From contig JANNVK010000120.1 of NCBI GenBank assembly GCA_031414415.1, forward strand, positions 1 through 48,585: 48,585 nucleotides of DNA, read 5' to 3'. Under the pieces are notes generated by a model. It was not told the origin of the DNA. It searched no databases and worked only from the letters and a program-made list of their open reading frames with translations. Positions 8,679 to 17,834 of this stretch are shown here, piece after piece (the stretch's first letter is position 1; the number at the start of each line of letters is the position of its first letter). The DNA comes from JANNVK01 sp031414415. Its GTDB lineage: Bacteria; Acidobacteriota; Blastocatellia; Pyrinomonadales; Pyrinomonadaceae. The position numbers and the translations under genes were made by a program.

Positions 8679-9494
8679 CTATTCGGCATCCAAAAATAAC
8701 ATCGACATTTTCAGACTATTTGCGTAAAACTGCTTCGGACTCATTCCGGTAAACTCCTTAAAATCTTTAATAAAGTGAGCTTGATCGTAATAATTTCCCT
8801 CATAAGCAATCGCCGTCAGGCTCGTAAATTGTTTGTTTGCAATCATTTGGAGCGTGGCTTGCAAGCGGATTATTTTCGAAAGCTGTTTCGGGCTGAGTCC
8901 AATCAGTGACGAGAATTTTCGTTCCAATTGACGACGATTTATTTTTAATTGATCTGACAATTCATCAACCGATAATTGTCCGTTAAGTTCAAAAATGATG
9001 GCGACACTTGCTTTTGCAATCTGATCTATCGACTTTGGCGAGATCAATTTTTCAAGCAAAAAACGTTCAATAATTTCAATTCTGTCTTCAATTTTCAGTG
9101 CGGACAACACCTCGTTTTCGAGTCGAATTCCGTCTTTGCCAAAAATTTCAGCAAATGGAACTGGTCGATTTTCCATTTCAATAATTGGGATTGTCGCAAA
9201 CGGAATAAATCCATCGGGATGAAAACGGACTGCAAAAATACCTGTTTCGCCTGTTGGTTCAATCTCCAAAGGCTCGGTTATCTGCCCGAAAACAAAGCAC
9301 TTAGGTTGGATAAAAAAACTGCCATCACTACGATATTGCCGATATGAATCGCCGTATTCAAAAATCATTTCGACGCAGCCATCTGGAACAATTCTCTGCT
9401 TTTCGGGCGTGTTTTCTGCTGGCAAATCGAGTGTCCAATAACACTTTATAAATGCGGCAAGGTCATCGTTTGGTTTATAAGTGTTGTAACTCAT
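8679..9494 (-). CDS. AraC-family regulator with DUF6597 N-domain
   Basis: About 271 residues. The N-terminal half, starting MSYNTYKPNDDLAAFIKCYW with IVPDGCVEMIFEYGD, is the DUF6597 sensor-like domain. The C-terminal half has two HTH motifs of AraC type: DELSDQLKINRRQLERKFS and ending FKEFTGMSPKQFY. I chose the ATG at 9494 because MSYxxYxP is the usual family start; an in-frame TTG at 9566 would add 24 unrelated residues. Its likely target is the downstream VOC gene or itself, by position only. Confidence 0.88.
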   Translation of the reverse strand: MSYNTYKPNDDLAAFIKCYWTLDLPAENTPEKQRIVPDGCVEMIFEYGDSYRQYRSDGSFFIQPKCFVFGQITEPLEIEPTGETGIFAVRFHPDGFIPFATIPIIEMENRPVPFAEIFGKDGIRLENEVLSALKIEDRIEIIERFLLEKLISPKSIDQIAKASVAIIFELNGQLSVDELSDQLKINRRQLERKFSSLIGLSPKQLSKIIRLQATLQMIANKQFTSLTAIAYEGNYYDQAHFIKDFKEFTGMSPKQFYANSLKMSMLFLDAE

Positions 9495-9620
9495 TGATTT
9501 AATCGAAATGTTCGCAAAACAATCTAAATTACAATACGATTTTTTAATTCGATAAACAAAACTCAATTGTGCGGTTCTGCCTTAATTGCAGAAAGCCGCA
9601 TTTTGAGTTATTTTTATACT

Positions 9621-9860
9621 ATGAACTCGCTTGAATTCACAACCACAATCGAACATGGCATCATCCATTTGCCTAAGGAGTTTGAAGAATACGACAACGC
9701 AGTCGCTCACGTTACTGTTACGCTTGAAAATCGAGACGAAATCAAGGCGAAAAAAGACAGGTTGTTCGCGGCTTTTAAGAAAGCACAAGAAGCAAACCTT
9801 TTTGCCGAAATTGATGACCCTGTTGCGTGGCAAAGGAAGTTAAGAGATGAGTGGGACTAA
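9621..9860 (+). CDS. VapB-like antitoxin
   Basis: 79 residues. The first part, LEFTTTIEHGIIHLPKEFEE, has the look of an AbrB/SpoVT-type swapped-hairpin DNA-binding domain. The second half is an acidic/basic helix (LFAAFKKAQEANLFAEIDDP) that would wrap the toxin. It overlaps the PIN-domain gene by 14 bases, the usual arrangement of a VapBC module. The ATG at 9621 is preferred over an upstream in-frame start at 9567 because it begins the folded domain; no strong ribosome site is visible. Confidence 0.75.
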   Translation: MNSLEFTTTIEHGIIHLPKEFEEYDNAVAHVTVTLENRDEIKAKKDRLFAAFKKAQEANLFAEIDDPVAWQRKLRDEWD

Positions 9861-10242
9861 TGCGATTCTCGACAGCAACACGATTATTTTTGCCACTAGA
9901 GAGAAGATTGACGTTGAGGAATTATTTTCAAGATACGATCAATTTTATGCCTCAATAATCACATATATTGAAGTTTATGCGTTCGATTTTCACGATGCCG
10001 CTGAAAAAGCCGTTGCCGACGAAATTTTTGCAAATATAGATATAATTGAAGTTACCAAAGAAATCGCTGACCAAGCAATCCTCTACCGAAAAAACAAAAA
10101 TAAAAAGATAAAACTTCCCGATGCAATAATTCTCGCTTCTGCCAAATACGCCAATGCCGATTTACTAACCGATGATTGGGACGATTTTCAAAATATAGAT
10201 TCGGCGGTAAACGTTAAATCAATTGATGATTTAAAGGTCTGA
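9847..10242 (+). CDS. VapC-type PIN-domain ribonuclease toxin
   Basis: 131-residue PIN domain. The acidic metal-binding residues are visible: D in AILDSNTII (near residue 9), E in TYIEVYAF, D in LPDAIILASA and D in LLTDDWDDF. This is the normal four-acid set, so the toxin looks active. VapC enzymes cleave tRNA or rRNA when freed from VapB. It is translationally coupled to the antitoxin gene. Confidence 0.88.
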   Translation: MSGTNAILDSNTIIFATREKIDVEELFSRYDQFYASIITYIEVYAFDFHDAAEKAVADEIFANIDIIEVTKEIADQAILYRKNKNKKIKLPDAIILASAKYANADLLTDDWDDFQNIDSAVNVKSIDDLKV

Positions 10243-10333
10243 AAGGTTATTAAACCAAAAGAGATTTAAAATGTTTTTAACCAAACTTTGGTTAATTAAA
10301 ATTGCGAGAATTAGCTTGTTTCGAGGTTTAATA

Positions 10334-10930
10334 ATGATAAAATTTTCCATGCTCAAAACAACTGTAATCTTTTTCTTCGTGTTGATGTTCAACGTTTCGG
10401 TTATTTCGCAAACCAAAACTCTCGATAATGTTTCGGTTTTTTGGAATTCGATGCAGACTCTTTGCGGAAAGGCTTTTGAAGGAAAAGTTGCCGCGGCACC
10501 TGCGGATGATACGACTTTTGCGGGAAAAAAACTTGTGATGCACGTTCGTTCTTGTGAGAAAAATCTTATCAGAATTCCTTTCTTTGTTGGGGATGATAAA
10601 TCTCGAACGTGGGTTTTAACTCGCAAAAAGAATCGGATTTTGCTCAAACACGATCATCGGCACGAAGATGGAAAGCCAGATAAAGTAACAATGTATGGCG
10701 GTTTGACAACAAATTCAGGATCGCCAACGAAGCAAATGTTTGCGGCTGATGAAGAAACAGTTAGAGTAATTGCCGCCGCCGCGACCAACGTTTGGTGGAT
10801 TGATCTCGTTTCAAAAGATTATTTTTCTTACAATCTCCGCCGAATGGGCAGCGAAAGATATTTCAGCATTAAATTTGATTTGACGAAAGAAATTAAACCG
10901 CCCGATGCACCTTGGGGCTGGAAAGAATAA
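10334..10930 (+). CDS. Secreted protein of unknown function
   Basis: 198 residues. It has a signal peptide, MIKFSMLKTTVIFFFVLMFN, with likely cleavage after VISQ. The mature part contains LCGKAFEGKV, a KLVMHVRSCEKNLIRIPFFVGDDKSRTWV-like region and HDHRHEDGKPDKVTMYGG, which are typical of a conserved uncharacterised family. The ATG at 10334 has GAGG 7 bases upstream and begins the signal peptide; the ATG at 10271 is less likely. It converges with the M3 peptidase gene, 17 bases away. Probably periplasmic; no catalytic motif is recognised. Confidence 0.75.
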   Translation: MIKFSMLKTTVIFFFVLMFNVSVISQTKTLDNVSVFWNSMQTLCGKAFEGKVAAAPADDTTFAGKKLVMHVRSCEKNLIRIPFFVGDDKSRTWVLTRKKNRILLKHDHRHEDGKPDKVTMYGGLTTNSGSPTKQMFAADEETVRVIAAAATNVWWIDLVSKDYFSYNLRRMGSERYFSIKFDLTKEIKPPDAPWGWKE

Positions 10931-10947
10931 ATTCAGATCTTCAATTT

Positions 10948-13143
10948 TTACCTTTTTACTTTTACTTTTTTACTTTGCATCGCCACTGGAAAACCGCGTT
11001 GAATCATTAAGGCTTCAACTTTTGGCTCTCTGCCGCGAAATAATTTATAACCTTCGGCTGGATCGATTGTGTCGCCAACTGAGAAGACATATTTTACTAA
11101 TTTTGCGGCAACAGCTTTATCATAATCGCCTTTTCCTTCGGTAAATGCTGCGTAAGCGTCTGAGCTAATTACGTCAGACCAAATGTAGCTGTAATATCCG
11201 GCGGCGTAAGCATCGCTCGAAAAAAGATGCCCAAACTGCGGTAAACGATGTCTCATCACCATTTCTTTTGGCATTCCGAGTTCTTTCAGCGTTGATTTTT
11301 CAAACGCATCAACGTCAATTTTTTTCCCGCCGGCGAGGTGCAATTTCATATCGACCAAGGCACTCGCCATATATTCGACCGTTGCAAAACCTTGATTAAA
11401 ATTCGATGCTTTTGTAATTTTTTCAACTAAACCGGCTGGAATTGGCTTGCCGGTTTTGTAATGCAAAGCAAATTTATTAAGAACTTCGGGTGTTTTTACC
11501 CAACGCTCGAGAATTTGCGAAGGAAACTCAACATAATCAGTAGCAACGTTGGTTCCGGATTGGCTCGGATAAGTTACATTTGAACTCAAACCGTGAAGTG
11601 CGTGTCCAAATTCGTGAAACAAAGTATTTGCATCGTCCCAAGAAATCAGAACCGGTTCGCCTTCTTTTCCCTTCACAAAATTAGAATTATTAGAAACAAT
11701 TGTCTGAATATCGCCGTTCATTTTTTGCTGATTGCGATATTGATTCATCCACGCACCTGAACCTTTACCTTCGCGGGCAAATGGATCAAAATACCAAAGT
11801 CCGACATATTTTCCGGTCGTTTTATTTGTAACTTTCCAAACTTTTACGTCCGGGTGAAAGACAGAAACATCAGTTACAGGCGAAAAATTGAAGTTAAAAA
11901 GCTCGCCCGCAACCCAAAACATTCCTTCACGCATTTTGTCGAGTTGAAAATATTGCTTAACTTCGTTTTGGTCTAAATCGTATCTTTCTTTACGGACTTT
12001 TTCCATATAAAAGCGATAATCCCACGCCTCTATTGTGATTTTATCGCCAGATTTATCCGCAAATTTTTGCATATCAGCAACTTCTTCGTGAACTCTGGCA
12101 ACAGCAGGTTTCCAGACAGCTTCCATCAAAGTCATCGTCCGTTCGGGCGTTTTCGCCATCGCATCAGCAACTGACCAATGTGCGTGCGTTGCGTAACCTA
12201 ACAAATTTGCACGTTCTGCACGAAGCTGTAAGATGTTTGCAATCAACAGGTTATTATCAGTTGCATCGTTGTTATCGCCACGATTTACAAATAATTTAAA
12301 AACTTTTTCGCGTAAATCTCGACGCTCTGAATAAGTTAAAAAAGGATCGACTGAAGAGCGTGTGTTGGCTATCAACCAACCTTTTAGTTTTTTTGCAGTT
12401 GCCTGTTCAGCCGCTGCCGATTTTAAATCGACGGGCAAACCTGCCAAATCCGCTTCGTTTTCAATTAATAAATATTTGCCTTCGTCAGCTAAAAGATTTT
12501 GGTCAAATTTTGTATAAAGTCCAGCGAGTTTTTGATTAATTTCAGAAACAAGAGCCTTTTGCGTTGCGTCGAGTTTTGCACCAGAGCGAACAAAATTTGT
12601 GTAATATCGCCACGTCAAACGTTTTTGCTCTGACTTCATTTTTGAAGTCTTACTTGCGTTATAAACTTTTTCGATGCGTTTAAAAAGTTTCGAATTTTGC
12701 GTAATTTTATCGCCAAATTCTGCAAGTTTGGGACTCATTTCTGTTTGGACTTTGGCAAAATCATCAGTATTTAGATTTTCACTCCAAATGCCATAAATCG
12801 GCATAATCCGATTTAAAGTTTCACCTGCTTTTTCCAGTGCTACAATTGTATTTTCAAAATTTGCTGGTACAGAATTGTTAGCAATTTTGTCAATTTCAGC
12901 AAGTTTTTCAGCCATTGCAACTTCAAGTGCTGGTTTGAAAAGCGAAACTTTCACTTTATCAAAAGCCGGAACGCCACCATAATTTCCAATCCATTTTTGC
13001 AATAACGGATTTGTTTCAGCATCATTTTTCATATCAAAAAATAGGTTATTTCCAACAGTAGATACAGCAAAAACACCGCTAACTGTAATTAAGACAATAA
13101 ATACCGAAAATAGTAAAACTTCTTTCCGCAACGGTTTACGCAT
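10948..13143 (-). CDS. M3-family metallopeptidase (Dcp/oligopeptidase-like), exported
   Basis: About 731 residues. An N-terminal signal/anchor (MRKPLRKEVLLFSVFIVLIT, then VSGVFAVS) is followed by a long helical domain. The M3 zinc site HEFGH is in LFHEFGHALHGLSS, with the downstream glutamate region TDYVEFPSQILE. It cleaves short peptides, probably in the periplasm, like Dcp. The ATG at 13143 has GGGGAGAAG just upstream. An in-frame TTG at 13158 would cover that site. The length agrees with the family (~680-730). Confidence 0.93.
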   Translation of the reverse strand: MRKPLRKEVLLFSVFIVLITVSGVFAVSTVGNNLFFDMKNDAETNPLLQKWIGNYGGVPAFDKVKVSLFKPALEVAMAEKLAEIDKIANNSVPANFENTIVALEKAGETLNRIMPIYGIWSENLNTDDFAKVQTEMSPKLAEFGDKITQNSKLFKRIEKVYNASKTSKMKSEQKRLTWRYYTNFVRSGAKLDATQKALVSEINQKLAGLYTKFDQNLLADEGKYLLIENEADLAGLPVDLKSAAAEQATAKKLKGWLIANTRSSVDPFLTYSERRDLREKVFKLFVNRGDNNDATDNNLLIANILQLRAERANLLGYATHAHWSVADAMAKTPERTMTLMEAVWKPAVARVHEEVADMQKFADKSGDKITIEAWDYRFYMEKVRKERYDLDQNEVKQYFQLDKMREGMFWVAGELFNFNFSPVTDVSVFHPDVKVWKVTNKTTGKYVGLWYFDPFAREGKGSGAWMNQYRNQQKMNGDIQTIVSNNSNFVKGKEGEPVLISWDDANTLFHEFGHALHGLSSNVTYPSQSGTNVATDYVEFPSQILERWVKTPEVLNKFALHYKTGKPIPAGLVEKITKASNFNQGFATVEYMASALVDMKLHLAGGKKIDVDAFEKSTLKELGMPKEMVMRHRLPQFGHLFSSDAYAAGYYSYIWSDVISSDAYAAFTEGKGDYDKAVAAKLVKYVFSVGDTIDPAEGYKLFRGREPKVEALMIQRGFPVAMQSKKVKVKR

Positions 13144-13296
13144 AAAACTTCTCCCCAAAGACTAAAACTTAACGAGTTTTTATTATTGCATAAATAAGAG
13201 TTATGTTGAAATTGTGTCTAACCACTATTGAATATCTTTAAGTTTTAAAATGAATTAGACAATCGAGATTTTGGATGTATTGTCAGGTCGTTGTTT

Positions 13297-13373
13297 ACCG
13301 CCAAAAACTTAAGAACGCAAAAAAAAATTATAAGGTGAATATATTGCCTTGGAGTTATCTGCGTCTTGGCGGT
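13297..13373. repeat. Intergenic repeat with ACCGCCAA/TTGGCGGT inverted ends
   Basis: ACCGCCAA (13297-13304) and TTGGCGGT (13366-13373) are exact inverted repeats. Inner parts also pair (AACGCA left, TGCGTC right). It lies in the 308-bp gap 13144-13451 between the divergent peptidase and phosphatase genes. Otherwise that gap shows only AT-rich sequence, probably promoters. Confidence 0.5.
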
Positions 13374-13451
13374 CAAAATTTCTAACGTGTAATTTGGGTT
13401 TATCTAAACGTGTAGTTCCGAAAGGTATCAAACTTATGATAATTTTGATTT

Positions 13452-13988
13452 ATGAAAAAGTTAACTCGTTTTGTGATGCTCTTTTGTCTGGTTTTTGTTC
13501 TGCAAATAATGACTTTTGCCCAAGAACAAACGATAATTTTGTTTCGTCACGCTGAAAAAGATACATCATCAACTGCCGATAAAAAAAATCCTAATCTCAG
13601 CGAAGTAGGAAAATTGCGAGCAGTTAAATTGCTTGCAACGCTGAAAGATTACAAACCGCAGGAGATTTTTTCAACAATTTTTAATCGCACAAGAGCGACT
13701 GTAACGCCTTTGGCTATTGAGTCTTACGATATTTTTCGGCTTCAAATTCAGATTTATGATTCGGCTGAACCAGAAACTTTTGCGAAAAAAATAACTACTT
13801 CAACATCACGTTGTATTTTAGTTGTTGGACATTCAAACACAATTCCGGCATTGGCAAATGTTTTGTCGAGAGAAACTAAATATAAAGATTTGGCAGACAA
13901 CGAATATAATAAAATATGGATTTTTAAGTTAAAGAAAGCAGGCAAAAAGCCCTATAAAATTCGAAATGTGAGTTTAATTGAGTATTAA
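13452..13988 (+). CDS. Exported histidine phosphatase (SixA/PGM-like)
   Basis: 178 residues with a signal peptide MKKLTRFVMLFCLVFVLQIM ending near FAQ. The histidine phosphatase core is clear: catalytic LFRHAEKD, the second arginine in FNRTRATVTPLA and the second histidine in VVGHSNTIPALA. Members remove phosphate from small molecules or phosphohistidine; the substrate here is unknown and the location is probably periplasmic. It ends overlapping by 4 bases the end of the convergent gene. Confidence 0.88.
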   Translation: MKKLTRFVMLFCLVFVLQIMTFAQEQTIILFRHAEKDTSSTADKKNPNLSEVGKLRAVKLLATLKDYKPQEIFSTIFNRTRATVTPLAIESYDIFRLQIQIYDSAEPETFAKKITTSTSRCILVVGHSNTIPALANVLSRETKYKDLADNEYNKIWIFKLKKAGKKPYKIRNVSLIEY

Positions 13989-14734
13989 TTTTTACCTTTA
14001 TTTTGATTTCTGACAATTTTTAATGCATCTTTTAAATATTTGGTGAGTTTTTCGTTTTTATATTCAAACTCTGCCGCTTCGTTTTCAAAAAAATTAAACG
14101 CAAACGCAGTTTCTATCAAACTTGCTTGTTGTTCGGGATTAAGTTTTTCGAAAGATTTTCCTTCAACAATTCCACGCAAAAAATTGTAGCCAAACCCACG
14201 ATCACCAGTTCTTAAAATTCCCCAAGTTTGTGCAAAAATCGACTCGCTCATATAGTTTGTTCCGCGGTTTTGATGTTGCCAAATATGAACAGTTTCGTGG
14301 ACAAATAATTGAATTTCTTGTGGCTTATTTTTTACCCAATTTGGCTGAACATAAATTGTGTCGCCGTGTGTAAAAGGTGCATGAATCAGCCGAAACAAAC
14401 CGAGTTTATCTTCTTTTATGCGTATTTTTTTATAATCTATACTTTTTGCAAAAATCTTTGTAAGTATATCTATTTCAACACTTGTAAGATTTCGCCCAAC
14501 TGTTTCGATACCAAAAAGAACCTGAAACGCACTTAATAACTTCCCAATTAGTAACAAAAAAGCATCAACAGGTGTTTGGAAAATTGCCTTCAGAAATCCG
14601 CGAAAAATCTTGCCATTTCTAATTGTTTTCCAGCTTGCCGAAAGATTTTTGCAAACACCAAAATAAGTGTCTCGCAAACCATAAGAAATTGTTTTGCGAG
14701 CTGAGGAAATGCGTTTTTGTGTCTTGACCTTCAC
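13985..14734 (-). CDS. HExxH-containing protein, DUF4157-like
   Basis: 249 residues of unknown function. The central part has LFVHETVHIWQHQNRGTNYM, a zinc-protease-like HExxH motif (HETVH) followed by WQHQ, similar to the DUF4157 fold. A hydrophobic stretch, DAFLLLIGKLLSAFQVLF, lies near residues 55-75. GTG at 14734 is the apparent start, with no clear ribosome site. It is divergent from the MBL gene with only about 25 bases between starts, so the promoters must overlap or lie inside the genes. Enzyme activity is not established. Confidence 0.65.
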   Translation of the reverse strand: MKVKTQKRISSARKTISYGLRDTYFGVCKNLSASWKTIRNGKIFRGFLKAIFQTPVDAFLLLIGKLLSAFQVLFGIETVGRNLTSVEIDILTKIFAKSIDYKKIRIKEDKLGLFRLIHAPFTHGDTIYVQPNWVKNKPQEIQLFVHETVHIWQHQNRGTNYMSESIFAQTWGILRTGDRGFGYNFLRGIVEGKSFEKLNPEQQASLIETAFAFNFFENEAAEFEYKNEKLTKYLKDALKIVRNQNKGKN

Positions 14735-14759
14735 GCTTGTATCGTATCAAATTTCTTTT

Positions 14760-15527
14760 ATGAAGTTTACTATTCTTGGTTCAGGTTCTTCAGTTCCGCA
14801 TCCGAAAAGAACGAGTTCGGCTTATTGGCTTGAAACAAATTCTGGTTCAGTAATGCTCGACTTTTCTCCATCTGCAATTCACCGAATGGCTCAAGAAAAT
14901 CTCGATTGGGCTAATCTTGACGCAATTTGGATTTCACATTTTCACCTTGATCACTGCGGCGGACTTGCTCCATTTTTATTTGCGACAAAATATGCAAACG
15001 AAACTCAAACACGAAAAAAACCTTTGCAAATTTTTGGTGCTGTCGGGTTAAAAAATTTAATTAATAGCTTTGATAAAGCCAACGATTATGATTTATTTGA
15101 TCAGCCGTTTCCGCTAGAAGTTATTGAGATTAAAGAGCTTAATAGATTTGAAATTTTACCTGACATCGAAGCTGTGACTTTTTCAACGCCTCATACAATT
15201 GATAGCCACGCAATTAGAATTACAGATGAAGCTGGTAAATCGATTGTTTTTACGTCAGATACTGGATTAGATAAATCAACCGGAAGTTTCGCAAAAGCGA
15301 CTGATTTATTCGTAGTTGAATGTTCTTTTTTAAAAAATAAACCAACCACAAAGCATCTCGAACTTGCGGAAGCAATGTTTTTAACACAAATCGCGAAGCC
15401 AAAAAAAGTTGTGTTGACGCACCTTTATGCAGAATGGGACGTTGTTAATTTTACAGACGAAATCGCTCAATTTTCGCCAATTTGTGAAATTATTGAGGCT
15501 AAAGATGGATTAATAATTGAGATTTAG
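14760..15527 (+). CDS. MBL-fold hydrolase, RNase Z-like
   Basis: 255 residues. Starts MKFTILGSGSSVPHPKRTSS, the typical start of RNase Z/ElaC-like metallo-beta-lactamase proteins. The metal site is in SHFHLDHCGG, with further ligands in FTSDTG and VLTHLYAEWD. It could process tRNA 3' ends or hydrolyse small phosphodiesters/arylsulfates; the Zα exosite of true RNase Z is not obvious, so I leave it unnamed. ATG at 14760 begins the fold; an earlier in-frame ATG at 14694 adds 22 unlikely residues. Ends 4 bases from the TolC-family gene's stop. Confidence 0.85.
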   Translation: MKFTILGSGSSVPHPKRTSSAYWLETNSGSVMLDFSPSAIHRMAQENLDWANLDAIWISHFHLDHCGGLAPFLFATKYANETQTRKKPLQIFGAVGLKNLINSFDKANDYDLFDQPFPLEVIEIKELNRFEILPDIEAVTFSTPHTIDSHAIRITDEAGKSIVFTSDTGLDKSTGSFAKATDLFVVECSFLKNKPTTKHLELAEAMFLTQIAKPKKVVLTHLYAEWDVVNFTDEIAQFSPICEIIEAKDGLIIEI

Positions 15528-15531
15528 AAAA

Positions 15532-17298
15532 TTATTGCAGCTTTGCCTCAACGTCGTTTGCTTTCAAGGTGTTTCCTGTTGCTCTCTGCAATTCAGCAAT
15601 CGCTTTGTTTAGTTCAGTTTGCGAACGAAGTTCATTGCTTTTTGCGTTTACCAAAGCTGTTTGGCGTTCTAAAACTTTGTAAACATCTGATTGCCCAGCA
15701 TCGAGTTTCCGTTGTTCCGATTCATATTGAAGTTGCGAATTTTGTCGAGCAATTGCGGCAGTTCGGAGTCTTGCTTCGGCTGTTTTTAAAGTCTGCAAAG
15801 CGTTTCTGACTTCAAGTTGAATTGCTTGTTCAAGTTGCTCGCGTTGGGTGTTAATTTTGTTTGCTTCAACCAAATTTTTACCCAAATTTGCCTCAGCAGT
15901 TTTATTTTTTAAGGGAAAATTGAATGTCACACCAACACGAACTATCGGATAGCGATTTTGCAAAATATCTGCCGGCAAACTCTGAATTCCGCCGGAGAAA
16001 ACTTGTGCATTTGTGCGGACAATATTGTTAAAAGCCGCAATCGCAGCTTGGCAAGCAACCGGATTTACTGGTTGAGTTGTGCATTCCGTTGGTTGAAAAG
16101 GAGCAGCAAAATTTTTGTTAAAACCGCCGCTAAGTCCTGCACTTGTATAACTTGCAGTAAAATCAATTTGAGATTTTGCTTGGTCTTTGAGAAAAATCCG
16201 ATCAATTTCGTTAATTTCTTTTGTGGTGTTGTTGATTTCAATTTCAGGACGATTTTGAATCGCTAAATCTAACGCTTCGGGAAGTGTAGTAATCGGCGAT
16301 TCAATTTCAACTTTTTCTATTGGGACAATTGAAACATTCCAAATTGCATCATTTTTATTACTTGCAATCAAATTTTTTAAAGCATTTTCCGAGCGATTTA
16401 CAAGTTCGAGTGCGTCGTAAACAGCCAATTCTAAATTTGCGACTTGTGTTTCTGCCGCAACAATATCAATCGGTGCAAGAAAACCTTCGTTTACAAGTCG
16501 GCGATTGTGTTCGAGTTGCTCTTTAGCATCGCGAACTCCATCTCTCTGAACCTGTAAATTTCGCAAATAAAATGTTAAATCCCAATAAGCACGCTGAACT
16601 GTGGCGACAATTTCAATTGATTTTTGACGAAATTGAATATCGGTTAAACCCAAATTTCTTTTCGAGATTTCAATTACTCGCCGCTGTTGGTCAATTTTTC
16701 GACCGCGGCGAAGTGGTTGAACCAAGCTAAAATTAAAACTCGAATTATATTGCGGACTTAATATTGAAAGCGTGTTATCTGTAATCAACCTTTGATTATT
16801 TAGTGAAAGTGAATAGGTTGTGCCGTATTTTTTTATAAAATTTTGATAACTTACATTCGCTACTTGTGAGTTATTAGTGATGGTTTTATTGCTACTGAAA
16901 ACACTTAAATTTGGAGTTGATGCACGTTCGTAATATGTTTGCCCTGAAAGTCTCGGACCGTAAAAACCATTTGCCGATTGAAGGTCAAATTCAGCAGATT
17001 TTACATTATCTCGTGAAACTTCAATATCTTTATTATTTTCTAAAGCAAGTTTTATTGTTTCTCGCAAACCTAAAGTTTTTTGAGTTAGCATATCAACGCC
17101 AACTCGACCCAAATCTGGTAAAGACCGATCTTTTGACTTATATTCAGGCTGAATTTCCGGAACTCCTTTTAGTTTTTCAGGCTGAATTTTTTGCGTGTCA
17201 TCAACCTTTTGTTTTTCGTTTGGCAAGGCAGCTTGACCGTTTACTACTAAACTTAAGCAAATTAAAAGTAAGATTATAAAGAATAATTGCTTTTTCAT
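15532..17298 (-). CDS. TolC-family outer-membrane efflux protein
   Basis: 588 residues with signal peptide MKKQLFFIILLLICLSLVVN ending GQA. Two outer-membrane-efflux repeats follow: the first around residues 75-290 with LRETIKLALENNKDIEVS, and the second around residues 335-575 with LPEALDLAIQNRPEIEIN and a Q/A-rich coiled coil. A proline- and charge-rich linker (PEKLKGVPEIQPEYKSKD) precedes the barrel. It forms the outer-membrane tunnel for three-part pumps. It stands alone, but its upstream operator matches that of the RND operon, so it is the likely partner of that pump. It could also serve the EmrA/EmrB pair nearby. Confidence 0.92.
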   Translation of the reverse strand: MKKQLFFIILLLICLSLVVNGQAALPNEKQKVDDTQKIQPEKLKGVPEIQPEYKSKDRSLPDLGRVGVDMLTQKTLGLRETIKLALENNKDIEVSRDNVKSAEFDLQSANGFYGPRLSGQTYYERASTPNLSVFSSNKTITNNSQVANVSYQNFIKKYGTTYSLSLNNQRLITDNTLSILSPQYNSSFNFSLVQPLRRGRKIDQQRRVIEISKRNLGLTDIQFRQKSIEIVATVQRAYWDLTFYLRNLQVQRDGVRDAKEQLEHNRRLVNEGFLAPIDIVAAETQVANLELAVYDALELVNRSENALKNLIASNKNDAIWNVSIVPIEKVEIESPITTLPEALDLAIQNRPEIEINNTTKEINEIDRIFLKDQAKSQIDFTASYTSAGLSGGFNKNFAAPFQPTECTTQPVNPVACQAAIAAFNNIVRTNAQVFSGGIQSLPADILQNRYPIVRVGVTFNFPLKNKTAEANLGKNLVEANKINTQREQLEQAIQLEVRNALQTLKTAEARLRTAAIARQNSQLQYESEQRKLDAGQSDVYKVLERQTALVNAKSNELRSQTELNKAIAELQRATGNTLKANDVEAKLQ

Positions 17299-17315
17299 AA
17301 AAGTAATATATAAAC

Positions 17316-17338
17316 AAAGTAAGTGCTTACTTACTTTT
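17316..17338 (-). promoter_or_regulatory. TetR-family operator, site 2
   Basis: Dyad AAGTAAG-TG-CTTACTT (17317-17332), perfect in all 7 pairs, 18 bases upstream of the TolC-family ATG. Apart from one base in the core it equals the complement of the operator at 2433-2454. A TATATAT stretch at 17305-17311 could be a -10 box on the minus strand. Confidence 0.75.
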
Positions 17339-17373
17339 TAAAAGACTAACATTTTTGATTTCTCATTTCAAAT

Positions 17374-17799
17374 TCAGCTTGCAATAAATTGTGTATAAAT
17401 AAAACCAATTACCAAGATGAAAACTCCGCCAATTTCTCCGATAATTAGAGAATACATAAACCATGTCGTGATAAAATTTCGTTCGCTAAACTGTGTAGTT
17501 TCAATATTTTGCAAACCAAGTTTGATATACGAAGCAATCGCTAAACTGAAATATATCAGTGGAATTATTGTTGACGCTAATTGCAGCCAGAGAGGAAACG
17601 GACTGAATTCCAATAATTTTGCCATTACCAACGCCGCGAAACTGTAAAGCAAAGAAGCACGATGAGCAATGTCGATATAAATTGGAGCTTCGTGTTTTTC
17701 GCTTCGCATCATTCCTTGGTATTTCAAAATTCCAGTCAGCATTCCGACAAGCAGATAAATACCTGAAAATAATAGAGTTATTTTGATTGCGATGTTCAT
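17374..17799 (-). CDS. Small membrane protein, unknown function
   Basis: 141 residues, about four membrane segments: IKITLLFSGIYLLVGMLTGI, SLLYSFAALVMAKLLEF, WLQLASTIIPLIYFSLAIAS and FMYSLIIGEIGGVFILVIGF. No catalytic motif is recognised. It lies downstream of a decayed ABA4-like gene and an ABC-ATPase fragment, so it may be a survivor of a larger operon that is breaking down. Confidence 0.65.
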   Translation of the reverse strand: MNIAIKITLLFSGIYLLVGMLTGILKYQGMMRSEKHEAPIYIDIAHRASLLYSFAALVMAKLLEFSPFPLWLQLASTIIPLIYFSLAIASYIKLGLQNIETTQFSERNFITTWFMYSLIIGEIGGVFILVIGFIYTQFIAS

Positions 17800-17834
17800 A
17801 AGAATTACTTTGTTTAAATTTTACTTTTTTTAGT

